A DNA stretch of 25,854 nucleotides from positions 1 to 25,854 of the forward strand of contig DYZF01000289.1 in NCBI GenBank assembly GCA_020741375.1, given 5' to 3'. Source of the DNA: Tessaracoccus flavescens. Lineage in GTDB: Bacteria > Actinomycetota > Actinomycetes > Propionibacteriales > Propionibacteriaceae. Below, in pieces: positions 1 through 7,259 of this stretch. The translations under genes and the position numbers were made by a program. The notes beneath the pieces were generated by a model that saw only the letters and a program-made list of their open reading frames with translations, ran no database searches and was not told the DNA's origin. Each line of letters begins with the position of its first letter. Positions within the stretch are counted from its first letter, which is position 1.

Positions 1-211
1 GTACCTGCGCCCCATCCCAATGAAGGTCGGCCACAGCGGCTTGGACGCGATCGCGGTCATCAGGCAGCGTCGTCACGAGCAGGGTGCTAGCGGCGGGCAC
101 CACCTCCACCACGCCGGGCACGCCCGCGACCTGCGAGTAGGCGGCCAGCACCTCGTCGATGTCGGGGAGTTCGACGAGGAACGCCGATTCGCCGTTGGGC
201 AGGATCCTCAT
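1..211 (-). CDS. pxpB: 5-oxoprolinase subunit B (PxpB/KipI family), N-terminal part
   Basis: Only the first 70 codons are inside the window; the gene continues past the left edge. The product starts MRILPNGESAFLVELPDI, which matches the opening of the PxpB/KipI family (usual form MRILPCGDSALLVEL). With PxpA and PxpC, PxpB forms the cytoplasmic ATP-dependent enzyme that opens 5-oxoproline (pyroglutamate) to glutamate. Its ATG (211-209) overlaps the pxpA stop codon by one base (TGATG), so the two are very probably translationally coupled. PxpC would be expected further left, outside the window. The identity rests on the N-terminus and on the adjacent pxpA. Confidence 0.85.
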   Translation of the reverse strand, partial: MRILPNGESAFLVELPDIDEVLAAYSQVAGVPGVVEVVPAASTLLVTTLPDDRDRVQAAVADLHWDGAQV

Positions 212-960
212 CAGGGCGCGACGAAGGGCGCGATCTCGATTCCAGCCGCGACCAACGCCTCCCGCACTTCCCACGCGAGGGCGACGGCGCCGGGCGTGTC
301 CCCGTGGGTGCAGATGGAATCGGCTCGCAACTCGATGGTGCTGCCGTCCGCAGCCTCGACGACGCCGTCGCGGGCCAGCCGGACCATGCGGTCCGCCACC
401 CCGTCCGTGATGATCGCTCCCGGCTCCGACCGCGGCACGAGCGACCCATCGGGCCGGTAGCCGCGGTCGGCGAACGCCTCGACCACCGTCGGCAATCCGG
501 CCTCGGCCGCATAGCGCAACCCCAGCGAGTCCGGCAGCCCGAGCAGCGGAAGGGTGTCGTCGTAATCCACCATCGCGGTGACGATGGCCCGCGCGTGCCC
601 CTTGTGGTGGGCGGCGGTGTTGTAGAGCGCGCCGTGCGGCTTGACGTAGGCCACCCGCGTGCCGGCCGCCCGGCAGATGCCGTCGAGCGCCCCGATTTGG
701 TAGAGCACGTCGGCGGCCAGCTCGGACTCGGGCACGTCGAGGAATCGCCGGCCGAAGCCGACGAGGTCGCGGTAGGCGACGTGCGCCCCGATGGTGACAC
801 CCCGTGCCGCGGCCGCTTCGACGGTGGCCCTGATGGTCAGCGGGTCCCCGGCGTGGAAGCCGCACGCGATGTTGGCGGAGGTGACGACGTCGAGCATCGC
901 CGGATCGTCGCCCAGACTCCAGCGGCCGAACGACTCCCCAAGGTCAGCGTTGAGATCCAT
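211..960 (-). CDS. pxpA: 5-oxoprolinase subunit A (PxpA, LamB/YcsF family)
   Basis: 249 residues, the usual length for this family. It opens with DLNADLGE and carries NIACGFHAGDP, IGAHVAYRD and VKPHGALYN, the signature blocks of the LamB/YcsF (PxpA) fold. The family provides one subunit of the PxpABC 5-oxoprolinase, which recycles pyroglutamate to glutamate with ATP in the cytoplasm. The gene lies 17 bases after the methyltransferase gene and overlaps pxpB by one base. I see no Shine-Dalgarno sequence. Instead TACGCT (972-967) followed by 6 bases precedes the ATG, so this pair may have its own leaderless promoter as well as readthrough from the NUDIX gene. Confidence 0.92.
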   Translation of the reverse strand: MDLNADLGESFGRWSLGDDPAMLDVVTSANIACGFHAGDPLTIRATVEAAAARGVTIGAHVAYRDLVGFGRRFLDVPESELAADVLYQIGALDGICRAAGTRVAYVKPHGALYNTAAHHKGHARAIVTAMVDYDDTLPLLGLPDSLGLRYAAEAGLPTVVEAFADRGYRPDGSLVPRSEPGAIITDGVADRMVRLARDGVVEAADGSTIELRADSICTHGDTPGAVALAWEVREALVAAGIEIAPFVAP

Positions 961-966
961 CTGCCC

Positions 967-972
967 AGCGTA
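967..972 (-). promoter_or_regulatory. candidate -10 box of a leaderless pxpA promoter
   Basis: TACGCT on the minus strand fits the actinobacterial -10 pattern TANNNT and lies 6 bases before the pxpA ATG. That spacing would put the transcript start on the start codon. No -35 box is obvious and the site sits between closely spaced genes, so readthrough alone could serve pxpA. Confidence 0.35.
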
Positions 973-977
973 GAAGA

Positions 978-2240
978 TCAGCGCTGCCGCGTGGCGATGA
1001 TGGCCTTGGTGCCGTCGACGGTGCGGGCGAGGATCAGCGTCGCCGACTCCGGGCCGGACGGCTTGAGCTGACGTCGCAGCTGAGCCGGGTCCACGTCGAT
1101 GGCTCGCTTCTTGATCTCGACGGTGCCGAGGCGTCGGTCGCGGACGTAGGCCTTGAGCGTCTTGAGGTTGTAATCCAGCACGTCGCGCACCTCGAAGCAG
1201 GTGGCGTAGGGAGTGTCGATCACCTCGTCGGCGGTGACGTAGGCGACCTGACCGTCGAGGAGTCGGGCCTCGGTGGCGGCGAACGCCTCGCCGATGAGGC
1301 CCGCGCGGATGACGGCGCCGTCGGGCTCATAGACGTATCGCCCAAGAGCCCCAACGGGCAGCTCAACGGCGGCTTGGCCGGTGTCGCGACGGAGGCAGTG
1401 CGTGGCGCCGTCGCCGAGAAGTACAGCGGAGTGCCCCTGCTCCCAGCGGTTCCAGAGCGAGACCTCGACGACGTCACCGCCGTCACTCACCCAGCACGCG
1501 TGGACGCCGTCAGGGATGAGCTCCTTCGGCAGCCCGGGGCCGAGCTTGACGCAGACGAAGCGGTCGGACGCGAGGTAATCGAGCACCAGACTCCACGGCG
1601 GGGTGAAATCGGCGACGTTCCACGTGCGGCCGCGAGAGGTGCGCCGGGCCGGGTCTAGAAAGATGGCGGCCTCGGTGGGCGGCGCCACGTCTTCCGCGCG
1701 TCCCACGATCACCGTTTCCGCGTCCGGTACCAATGCGTCGCCCCCTGTGGACGCCTGCTCACCCAAGGCTCTCATCCCGACAACGGACAGGTTGTGCCGC
1801 GCGACCTCGGCGGTGGCAGCGTCAGCCTCGACCCCCACGACGGCGAGGCCAGCCTCCGCGAATGCCATGGCGTCGGCGCCGATGCCGCAGCCCAAGTCCC
1901 AGACTTCCCGCACCCCTGCCTCCCGGAAGTGCCCGGCGCGCCAGCGGCGGACGCGGTCGCGGGTGCCCTGCTCCAGGCCGGCGGGGGTGAACAGCATTCG
2001 GTCAGCAGCCGCGAACTTGGCGCGCGCCTTGCGGCGGAGCGATTCCTGGCTCAATGCCCAAGCCGCGACCTCGGCGTCGAAGCGGCCCCGCAGCCGCGTC
2101 GCAGCACCCAAGGAACCGGGGTCCGCCTCTTGCGCCGCGACGGCGAGCGCCTCCAGAGCCTCGGCCGGGAACGGGTCACGCTCGTCAGCAGCGCCTGCGA
2201 GACCCTTCCCTGCTTCCAGGGAGTGATCGTCAGGCCTCAC
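978..2240 (-). CDS. class I SAM-dependent methyltransferase with THUMP-like C-terminal domain
   Basis: 420 residues from the chosen GTG at 2240-2238, which overlaps the NUDIX stop (GTGA). An upstream ATG at 2360 would only add 40 residues lying inside the NUDIX gene. The SAM-binding motif I, DLGCGIGAD, is at residues 115-123 and the acidic end of strand 2 follows (VGVEAD, 135-140). IFLDPARR at 193-200 is a DPxR-type motif IV. The block RMLFTPAGLEQ (81-91) and the C-terminal Pro-Ser-Gly-Pro segment match the actinobacterial family annotated as THUMP-like methyltransferases. THUMP domains bind tRNA, so an RNA substrate is plausible, but the target is not known. It is co-transcribed with the NUDIX hydrolase and probably with pxpAB. 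Confidence 0.8.
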   Translation of the reverse strand: MRPDDHSLEAGKGLAGAADERDPFPAEALEALAVAAQEADPGSLGAATRLRGRFDAEVAAWALSQESLRRKARAKFAAADRMLFTPAGLEQGTRDRVRRWRAGHFREAGVREVWDLGCGIGADAMAFAEAGLAVVGVEADAATAEVARHNLSVVGMRALGEQASTGGDALVPDAETVIVGRAEDVAPPTEAAIFLDPARRTSRGRTWNVADFTPPWSLVLDYLASDRFVCVKLGPGLPKELIPDGVHACWVSDGGDVVEVSLWNRWEQGHSAVLLGDGATHCLRRDTGQAAVELPVGALGRYVYEPDGAVIRAGLIGEAFAATEARLLDGQVAYVTADEVIDTPYATCFEVRDVLDYNLKTLKAYVRDRRLGTVEIKKRAIDVDPAQLRRQLKPSGPESATLILARTVDGTKAIIATRQR

Positions 2241-2725
2241 AGGTAGCTCACCCGCCACGCCGACTCGACGCTGTGGCCGCCGTCGTACGGGATCACCCCA
2301 TGGAACTGCGGGACGGAATCGTCGAACACGAGTGGCACGAAGTGACGGTCGCCATCCCACATGGGCAGGTCCATGATGGTGGCGACGTCATGCCAAGCCA
2401 AAGTGCCTTCATCGTTGGCCTCGGGCGGCTCGCCGTCGAAGCCGGTGATGAGGAACACGAAACCGAACACATCGCGACCGTTGAACCCCGGCCACGACAC
2501 GGTGCCGCGCAACGTCATCTCGGTGACGTCGAGCCCCGCCTCCTCGCGCACTTCGCGCTTCATCGCCTCGACGACGTCCTCGCCCGGCTCCACCTTGCCG
2601 CCGAGGCCGTTGTACTTGCCGAGCTGTTCGTCGTGGTCGCGCGCCACCCGGTGCACGAGGAGCACCCGACGGCGGTCGCGGCTGACGATGTAGCCGAGCG
2701 TCGTCAGCTCCGGAGAAAACGGCAT
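2237..2725 (-). CDS. NUDIX hydrolase, 8-oxo-dGTP diphosphatase-like
   Basis: 162 residues with an exact NUDIX box: G43, E49, R57-E58, E61-E62, G64, L65, in the pattern G-x5-E-x7-RE-U-x-EE-x-G-U. The acidic residues bind the divalent metal needed for pyrophosphate hydrolysis. The region before the box (LGKYNGLGGKVEPGED) and the closing W-R-V-S-Y-L resemble MutT-type 8-oxo-dGTP and oxidised purine nucleotide diphosphatases, but the substrate cannot be fixed from sequence. It is the first gene of a minus-strand unit and its stop overlaps the GTG of the methyltransferase. It has no Shine-Dalgarno sequence, and a -10 box six bases upstream suggests a leaderless mRNA. Confidence 0.88.
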   Translation of the reverse strand: MPFSPELTTLGYIVSRDRRRVLLVHRVARDHDEQLGKYNGLGGKVEPGEDVVEAMKREVREEAGLDVTEMTLRGTVSWPGFNGRDVFGFVFLITGFDGEPPEANDEGTLAWHDVATIMDLPMWDGDRHFVPLVFDDSVPQFHGVIPYDGGHSVESAWRVSYL

Positions 2726-2731
2726 ACCCCG

Positions 2732-2737
2732 AGGTTA
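2732..2737 (-). promoter_or_regulatory. candidate -10 box of leaderless promoter for the NUDIX gene
   Basis: TAACCT on the minus strand, then the 6 bases CGGGGT, then the ATG. This fits TANNNT-N6-ATG, the usual layout of leaderless actinobacterial mRNAs. No ribosome binding site precedes the start, which supports the reading. No clear -35 element. Confidence 0.45.
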
Positions 2738-2767
2738 TCGGCTACATCCGACCCCGGAGATACGGAA

Positions 2768-2805
2768 ACGGGCCCCGCGGGTGAAAGGTCACCAGCGGGG
2801 CCCGT
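2768..2805 (-). terminator. hairpin terminator after the peptide importer operon
   Basis: Perfect 11-bp stem ACGGGCCCCGC (2768-2778) with its complement (2795-2805). After one mismatch it extends into a 5-bp inner stem, GGTGA/TCACC, closing on a 4-base loop. It starts 15 bases after the stop of the fused ATPase gene. The minus-strand sequence after the stem is TTTCCG, so the U-tract is weak but present. It separates the importer from the NUDIX unit. Confidence 0.75.
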
Positions 2806-2819
2806 GTCGACGACGTGCG

Positions 2820-4562
2820 TCAGCGCTGATCCAGCTCGCGCGTGTCGAGCTCGACCACCGTGTCGCCCAGTTCGCGCAGCAGGGCGTGACGCGCCTCGCG
2901 GCGCTGCTTCTGCTCGATCGGGTTCGGAACCGGTGCCGCGGCGAGGAGACGCTTGGTGTACTCCTCCTGCGGGTTCAGCAGAACATCTTCGCGGGTGCCG
3001 GCCTCAACGATCTTGCCGAACTGCATCACGACGACGCGGTGCGCCAGCGAGTCGATGACGGCCAGATCGTGCGAGATGAAAAGACAGGCGAAGCCGAACT
3101 CCTTCTGCAGCGTCGTGAACATCTCCAACACCGAGGCCTGCACCGACACGTCGAGAGCCGAGGTGGGCTCGTCGGCGATCAGTAGGTCTGGGCGCAGCGA
3201 CAGCGCACGCGCGATCGACACGCGCTGACGCTGACCACCGGAGAGCTCGTGCGGGTAGCGGTTGTACGCCGACCGCGGCAGCTGCACTGCCTCGAGCAGT
3301 TCGTGGACGCGCTTCTCGCGCTCCTTGGCGTTGCCCACCTTGTGCACGCTCATCGGCTCGGCGATCACGTCGCCCACCGGGAAGCGCGGGTTCAGGGAGG
3401 CGGCCGGGTCTTGGAAGATGACGCCGATGCGCTTGCGGAGCTTACGCATCTCGGTGCCCTTCATGGACAGGAGATCCTCGCCAAGCACCCGGACTTCGCC
3501 GGACTTCGACGGGATGAGCCCGAGCAGCGCGCGACCGATGGTGGACTTGCCGGAGCCCGACTCACCCACCAGGCCGACGATCTCGCCGCGACGCACGTCG
3601 AAGCTCACGTCGTCGACGGCGCGGAACGGCTTCTTACCGGCGCGCTGGTACTCGACGATCAGGTTGTTCACGTCGAGCGCCATCTCGGCGGTCTCTTCAA
3701 CGGGGTTGGGCGCCACACCGAACTGGCCGTGGCCGTCGCCCAGGTGAGGGACGGCGGACAGCAGGCGCTTGGTGTAGGCGTGCTGCGGGTGGAGGAGCAC
3801 TTGATCCACCGGGCCGCGCTCGACGATGTTGCCCTTGAACATGACGGCGACGTTGTCGGCCATGTCGGCGACGACGCCCATGTTGTGGGTGATCAGCAGG
3901 ATGCCGGTGTTGAGCTTGTCCTTCAGCGAGCGCAGCAGGTCGAGGATTTCGGCCTGCACGGTCACGTCGAGGGCGGTGGTGGGCTCGTCGGCGATGATCA
4001 CCTCGGGGTCACATGCGAGTGCCATGGCGATGACGACGCGCTGACGCATACCGCCCGAAAGCTCGTGCGGAAACTGCTTGGCGCGACGCTCGGCGCCGGG
4101 GATGCCCACGGCCTTGAGCAGGTCGACGGCGCGGTCCCAGGCCTGACGGCCGTAGGCCACACCGTGCACTTCCATGGATTCGATGAGCTGCTCACCGATG
4201 CGGATGACCGGGTTGAGCGCGGTCATCGGCTCCTGGAACACCATGGCGACGCGGTCGCCGCGGATCTTGCGCAGTTCGCGGGCCGGCATCTTGTTGATGA
4301 CGTGGTCCTTGACCCGGGTCTCGCCCTCGATGCGGGCGGTCTTCGGGAGCAGACCCAGCGCGGTGGTGGCGGTCACGGACTTGCCGGAGCCGGATTCACC
4401 CACGAGCGCCATGACCTCGCCGGGCTCGACGCTGAGCGTCAGTCCCTTCACAGCGTGGACGTGGCCGAACTCGGTCTTGAACTTGACGTCGAGATCCTCG
4501 AACTTCAGCACGGGGTTCTCGCCGGTGAAGCGAGGCAACGTGGATTCGGTTTCAGTAGTCAT
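2820..4562 (-). CDS. oligopeptide/dipeptide ABC transporter ATPase, fused DppD-DppF type
   Basis: 580 residues holding two complete nucleotide-binding domains. Domain 1 has Walker A GESGSGKS (55-62), signature LSGGMRQ (168-174) and Walker B IIADE (189-193). Domain 2 has Walker A (333-340), signature LSGGQRQ (440-446) and Walker B LIADE (461-465). Both carry the DEPTxALDVxVQA block typical of the peptide/nickel subfamily. In many bacteria these are two proteins (DppD and DppF); here one chain supplies both ATPases to the permease pair, on the cytoplasmic face. It starts 10 bases after the permease C gene with only a weak GAGTGA as possible ribosome site. Last gene of the importer operon, followed by a strong terminator. 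Confidence 0.95.
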   Translation of the reverse strand: MTTETESTLPRFTGENPVLKFEDLDVKFKTEFGHVHAVKGLTLSVEPGEVMALVGESGSGKSVTATTALGLLPKTARIEGETRVKDHVINKMPARELRKIRGDRVAMVFQEPMTALNPVIRIGEQLIESMEVHGVAYGRQAWDRAVDLLKAVGIPGAERRAKQFPHELSGGMRQRVVIAMALACDPEVIIADEPTTALDVTVQAEILDLLRSLKDKLNTGILLITHNMGVVADMADNVAVMFKGNIVERGPVDQVLLHPQHAYTKRLLSAVPHLGDGHGQFGVAPNPVEETAEMALDVNNLIVEYQRAGKKPFRAVDDVSFDVRRGEIVGLVGESGSGKSTIGRALLGLIPSKSGEVRVLGEDLLSMKGTEMRKLRKRIGVIFQDPAASLNPRFPVGDVIAEPMSVHKVGNAKEREKRVHELLEAVQLPRSAYNRYPHELSGGQRQRVSIARALSLRPDLLIADEPTSALDVSVQASVLEMFTTLQKEFGFACLFISHDLAVIDSLAHRVVVMQFGKIVEAGTREDVLLNPQEEYTKRLLAAAPVPNPIEQKQRREARHALLRELGDTVVELDTRELDQR

Positions 4563-4572
4563 AGGGAATCAC

Positions 4573-5550
4573 TCAGTCCATCTGCTGGCGGGGATCGAAC
4601 GCGTCGCGGAGGCCGTCACCGATGAAGTTGACGCACAGCGCGATCGCGAGGATGAACATGCCGGGGATCCAGAAGAGCCACGGACGCGTGCTGAGCGCGT
4701 TCTGGAACTCGGACACCAGCAGACCCAGCGACGTGTCCGGCGGGCGAACGCCGAAGCCGAGGAACGACAGCGACGTCTCCAGCAGGATGGCTGCCGAGAT
4801 CAGCAGCGTGGCGTTGACCACGATGGTGCCCAGCGCGTTGGGGAGGATGTGGCGCACGATGATCCGCGGAGCCGGGGTTCCGACGGCGCGAGCTGCGGCC
4901 ACGAACTCACGCTCGCGCAGCGAGAGCACTTCACCGCGCACGAGGCGGGCGAGGCCGGTCCACGAGACCAAGCCGAGCACGAGCGCGAGGAAGAAGATGC
5001 TGCCACCGGCCATGCGGCCGAGGACGGCGGCGAGGACCAGCGTGGGGATGATGATGAACAGGTCGGTCATGCGCATCAGGAACGATTCGGCGATGCCGCG
5101 GTAGAAGCCCGCGATGGCGCCGATGGTCGTGCCGATGAACGTGGCGAGCAGGCCCACCATGAAGGCGATGAACAGCGACTGCTGCGTGCCCTTCATCACA
5201 AGGGCGAAGTAGTCCTTGCCGATGGTGTTCTGGCCGAAGGGGTGCTCTCCGAGCGAGAACGGCCACAGCTGGAAGGTCGGCTTCGCGGCGTTGACCAGCG
5301 TGTAGGTGTCGAGGTGGTTCTTGTCCCACCATCCGGGGAGGGGGCCAACACCGATGGAGGTGAAGGCCAGCAGGATGATGAAGGCCAGGAACACCAAAGA
5401 GATCATGGCGCCCTTGTGGCGAAAGAAGCGACGGCGAACCAACTGGCCCTGCGAGTAGGACTTGGTGTTGGTGCCTTGGACGTCGTCCTCGATCGAGAAG
5501 GTCTCTTCGGGCTCGACGTTCTGGAGCGTGTTGTTGGGATCTTGACTCAT
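4573..5550 (-). CDS. oligopeptide/dipeptide ABC transporter permease, DppC/OppC family
   Basis: 325 residues from the ATG at 5550, chosen because AAGGAG lies 8 bases upstream. An in-frame start 16 codons earlier would overlap the upstream permease gene and has no such site. A 50-residue hydrophilic N-terminus is followed by the first membrane segment (GAMISLVFLAFIILLAF). The binding-protein-dependent transport domain holds several more membrane segments and the cytoplasmic EAA-type loop (VRGEVLSLREREFVAAARAVG region). This protein pairs with the B permease to form the membrane channel for peptide import. It sits 10 bases after the B gene. Confidence 0.95.
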   Translation of the reverse strand: MSQDPNNTLQNVEPEETFSIEDDVQGTNTKSYSQGQLVRRRFFRHKGAMISLVFLAFIILLAFTSIGVGPLPGWWDKNHLDTYTLVNAAKPTFQLWPFSLGEHPFGQNTIGKDYFALVMKGTQQSLFIAFMVGLLATFIGTTIGAIAGFYRGIAESFLMRMTDLFIIIPTLVLAAVLGRMAGGSIFFLALVLGLVSWTGLARLVRGEVLSLREREFVAAARAVGTPAPRIIVRHILPNALGTIVVNATLLISAAILLETSLSFLGFGVRPPDTSLGLLVSEFQNALSTRPWLFWIPGMFILAIALCVNFIGDGLRDAFDPRQQMD

Positions 5551-5560
5551 CTCAGGCTCC

Positions 5561-7081
5561 TTATCGCGCGATCCGCGGGTCGAGGAAGGCGTAGGCAATG
5601 TCGGCCAGCATGTTCATGACGACGGCGGCTGTGCCGGTGACCAGGAAGAACGCCATGACTGGCGCCGGGTCCACCTCGGCCAAGCCCACCTTGAACATGT
5701 TGCCCATACCCTGCCAACCGAAGACGGTTTCGGTCAGGACGGCGCCGGAGATCAATGCGGCGAAGTCGAACGCGATGATCGTGGTCAGCGGGATCAGGGA
5801 GTTACGGAAGGCGTGGCGCGTGATGACCTTGCGCTCCGAGATGCCCTTCGAGCGCGCGGTGCGGATGTAGTCCTGGTTCAGGACGTCCAGCATCGAGGCG
5901 CGGGTGTAACGGGTGTAACCAGCCACCGAGATCAGCGTCAGCACGATCGTGGGAAGGATGAGGTGCGTGGCGCCGTCGATGAAGTGGTTCCAGTAGGTGG
6001 ATGAGTAGTTCGGGGTCTCCGAGCCGATCGTCGGGATGGGACGAGCGTTCTCCTTGAGGTAGCCGGCCCAGTTGCTGAGCGCCAGGTCGATCAATGCGAC
6101 GACCGACGCGATCAGCGCCCACACGACGGAGGAGCCGATGGCCTGCTTCCGGGAGAAACCGCCCCACAGGTAGCCGCTCGCCACAGCGATGACGACGGCG
6201 GCGATCAGGCACAGCGCCAGCTTGAAGGTGGCCGGCTGCGACATGAGGTTGCCGCGCATGATGGCGTAGCCGATGATGCCGACGATCGCGGTGGTGCCGA
6301 CTGCGTTGCGCACGTTCTTGTTGCTGAAGCCGGAACTCATCACGATGATCAGCGCTGCGAGCGCGATGGCCACGATCGCGAAGATCGGCAGGCCGATCGA
6401 CGGACGGCGGAACCAGGTGACGGCGTCGAAATAGAACATGGCGGCGGCGAACACAACGAAGGCCACGCCGAACGAGATGAGGCGGCGCTTGAGCTTGCCG
6501 CCGATGGCCGCCATGAGAATGAAGGCCAAGGCCGCCGCGACTATCACAATCGTCAACGGCGACATCACCGCGTCGACGATCCAGTTGTTGAACTCGATGG
6601 CCGCGTAGTGCTTGAGCAGCACCGCGAACCAGAACACCGGCAGCGAGAAGAAGACGAAGGCCATGAAGGTGACGGCGTAATCAAACCCTGAGTACTGACG
6701 AATAGCCGTCACGATACCCAGCGTGATGCCGATCACGATGGCGAACAGGGTGGCGAGGATCACGAGGCGCAGGGTTGAACCGGCTGCATTGACCACGAGA
6801 GCGCCGACGTCGCGGCCGCTGCGGTCGGTTCCGAGATCACACTGCCCGATCACACACTTCGCTGCACCGGTGAACCAATCCCAGTAGCGCTCGTACCACG
6901 GCTTGTCCAAGCCCATGTACGCGATGCGCTGATTGATGAGGTTGTCACGGTTGGGTGCGTTCGATTCGCGCAGGTCCTCAAGCGGGTCACCGGAGTTGAT
7001 CGTCAAGACGAACAGCAGCAGCGATCCCAGCCAGAGAACGAGCAACGAGATGCCCAATCTTTTGGCGATGTATTTGATCAC
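5561..7081 (-). CDS. oligopeptide/dipeptide ABC transporter permease, DppB/OppB family, extended form
   Basis: 506 residues from a GTG start with GAAGGA 9-10 bases upstream. The two ends are clear DppB/OppB: an N-terminal membrane anchor (MIKYIAKRLG), then at 380-506 the RYTRASMLDVLNQDYIRTAR coupling loop, ETVFGWQGMG and the final LDPRIAR. Ordinary family members have about 310-340 residues. The excess is an insertion at roughly residues 165-365 that replaces the periplasmic loop with about six additional hydrophobic segments (near 172-194, 203-217, 229-247, 262-276, 286-305, 318-335). To my knowledge this long form recurs in actinobacterial importers, so it is probably genuine and not a fusion artefact. 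The role of the extra membrane part is unknown. Confidence 0.92.
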   Translation of the reverse strand: MIKYIAKRLGISLLVLWLGSLLLFVLTINSGDPLEDLRESNAPNRDNLINQRIAYMGLDKPWYERYWDWFTGAAKCVIGQCDLGTDRSGRDVGALVVNAAGSTLRLVILATLFAIVIGITLGIVTAIRQYSGFDYAVTFMAFVFFSLPVFWFAVLLKHYAAIEFNNWIVDAVMSPLTIVIVAAALAFILMAAIGGKLKRRLISFGVAFVVFAAAMFYFDAVTWFRRPSIGLPIFAIVAIALAALIIVMSSGFSNKNVRNAVGTTAIVGIIGYAIMRGNLMSQPATFKLALCLIAAVVIAVASGYLWGGFSRKQAIGSSVVWALIASVVALIDLALSNWAGYLKENARPIPTIGSETPNYSSTYWNHFIDGATHLILPTIVLTLISVAGYTRYTRASMLDVLNQDYIRTARSKGISERKVITRHAFRNSLIPLTTIIAFDFAALISGAVLTETVFGWQGMGNMFKVGLAEVDPAPVMAFFLVTGTAAVVMNMLADIAYAFLDPRIAR

Positions 7082-7191
7082 GGGTACGGGTTCCTTCGGG
7101 TGGATAACTGCTGGCGGCGGCGCCCGATGCTGCGGCCAGCGCTGGCTGAGTCTACGCCAAGCCCTCTGTTTAGGGGAGACTGATAACGCGA
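7082..7191 (-). other. spacer between binding-protein gene and permease genes
   Basis: 110 bases between the permease start and the hairpin at 7192-7226. It holds the permease ribosome site GAAGGA and a TAGACT (7154-7149) that fits TANNNT but has no -35 partner. I see no open reading frame worth calling. Confidence 0.4.
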
Positions 7192-7226
7192 TTGGGGCAG
7201 GTGACTGTGCAAGTCACCTGCCCCAA
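7192..7226 (-). terminator. strong intra-operon hairpin after the binding-protein gene
   Basis: Perfect 15-bp stem: TTGGGGCAGGTGACT (7192-7206) pairs with 7212-7226 around a 5-base loop. It lies 33 bases after the stop of the substrate-binding protein and about 110 bases before the permease start. Neither side has a U-tract. It is therefore more likely an mRNA-stabilising or partial-termination element than a full terminator. Such elements commonly raise binding-protein level relative to the membrane subunits. Confidence 0.7.
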
Positions 7227-7259
7227 CGCATTTAGTTCAGCAGCTGATCAGTCAGACAA

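Noticed and set aside
2054..3058. A 334-codon plus-strand frame spanning the NUDIX gene and terminator
   Set aside because: It crosses a hairpin terminator and three real features, with no protein motif.
7192..7226. Full rho-independent terminator separating two operons
   Set aside because: No U-tract on either strand, and the genes on both sides are one transporter in the usual order with no strong promoter between them.
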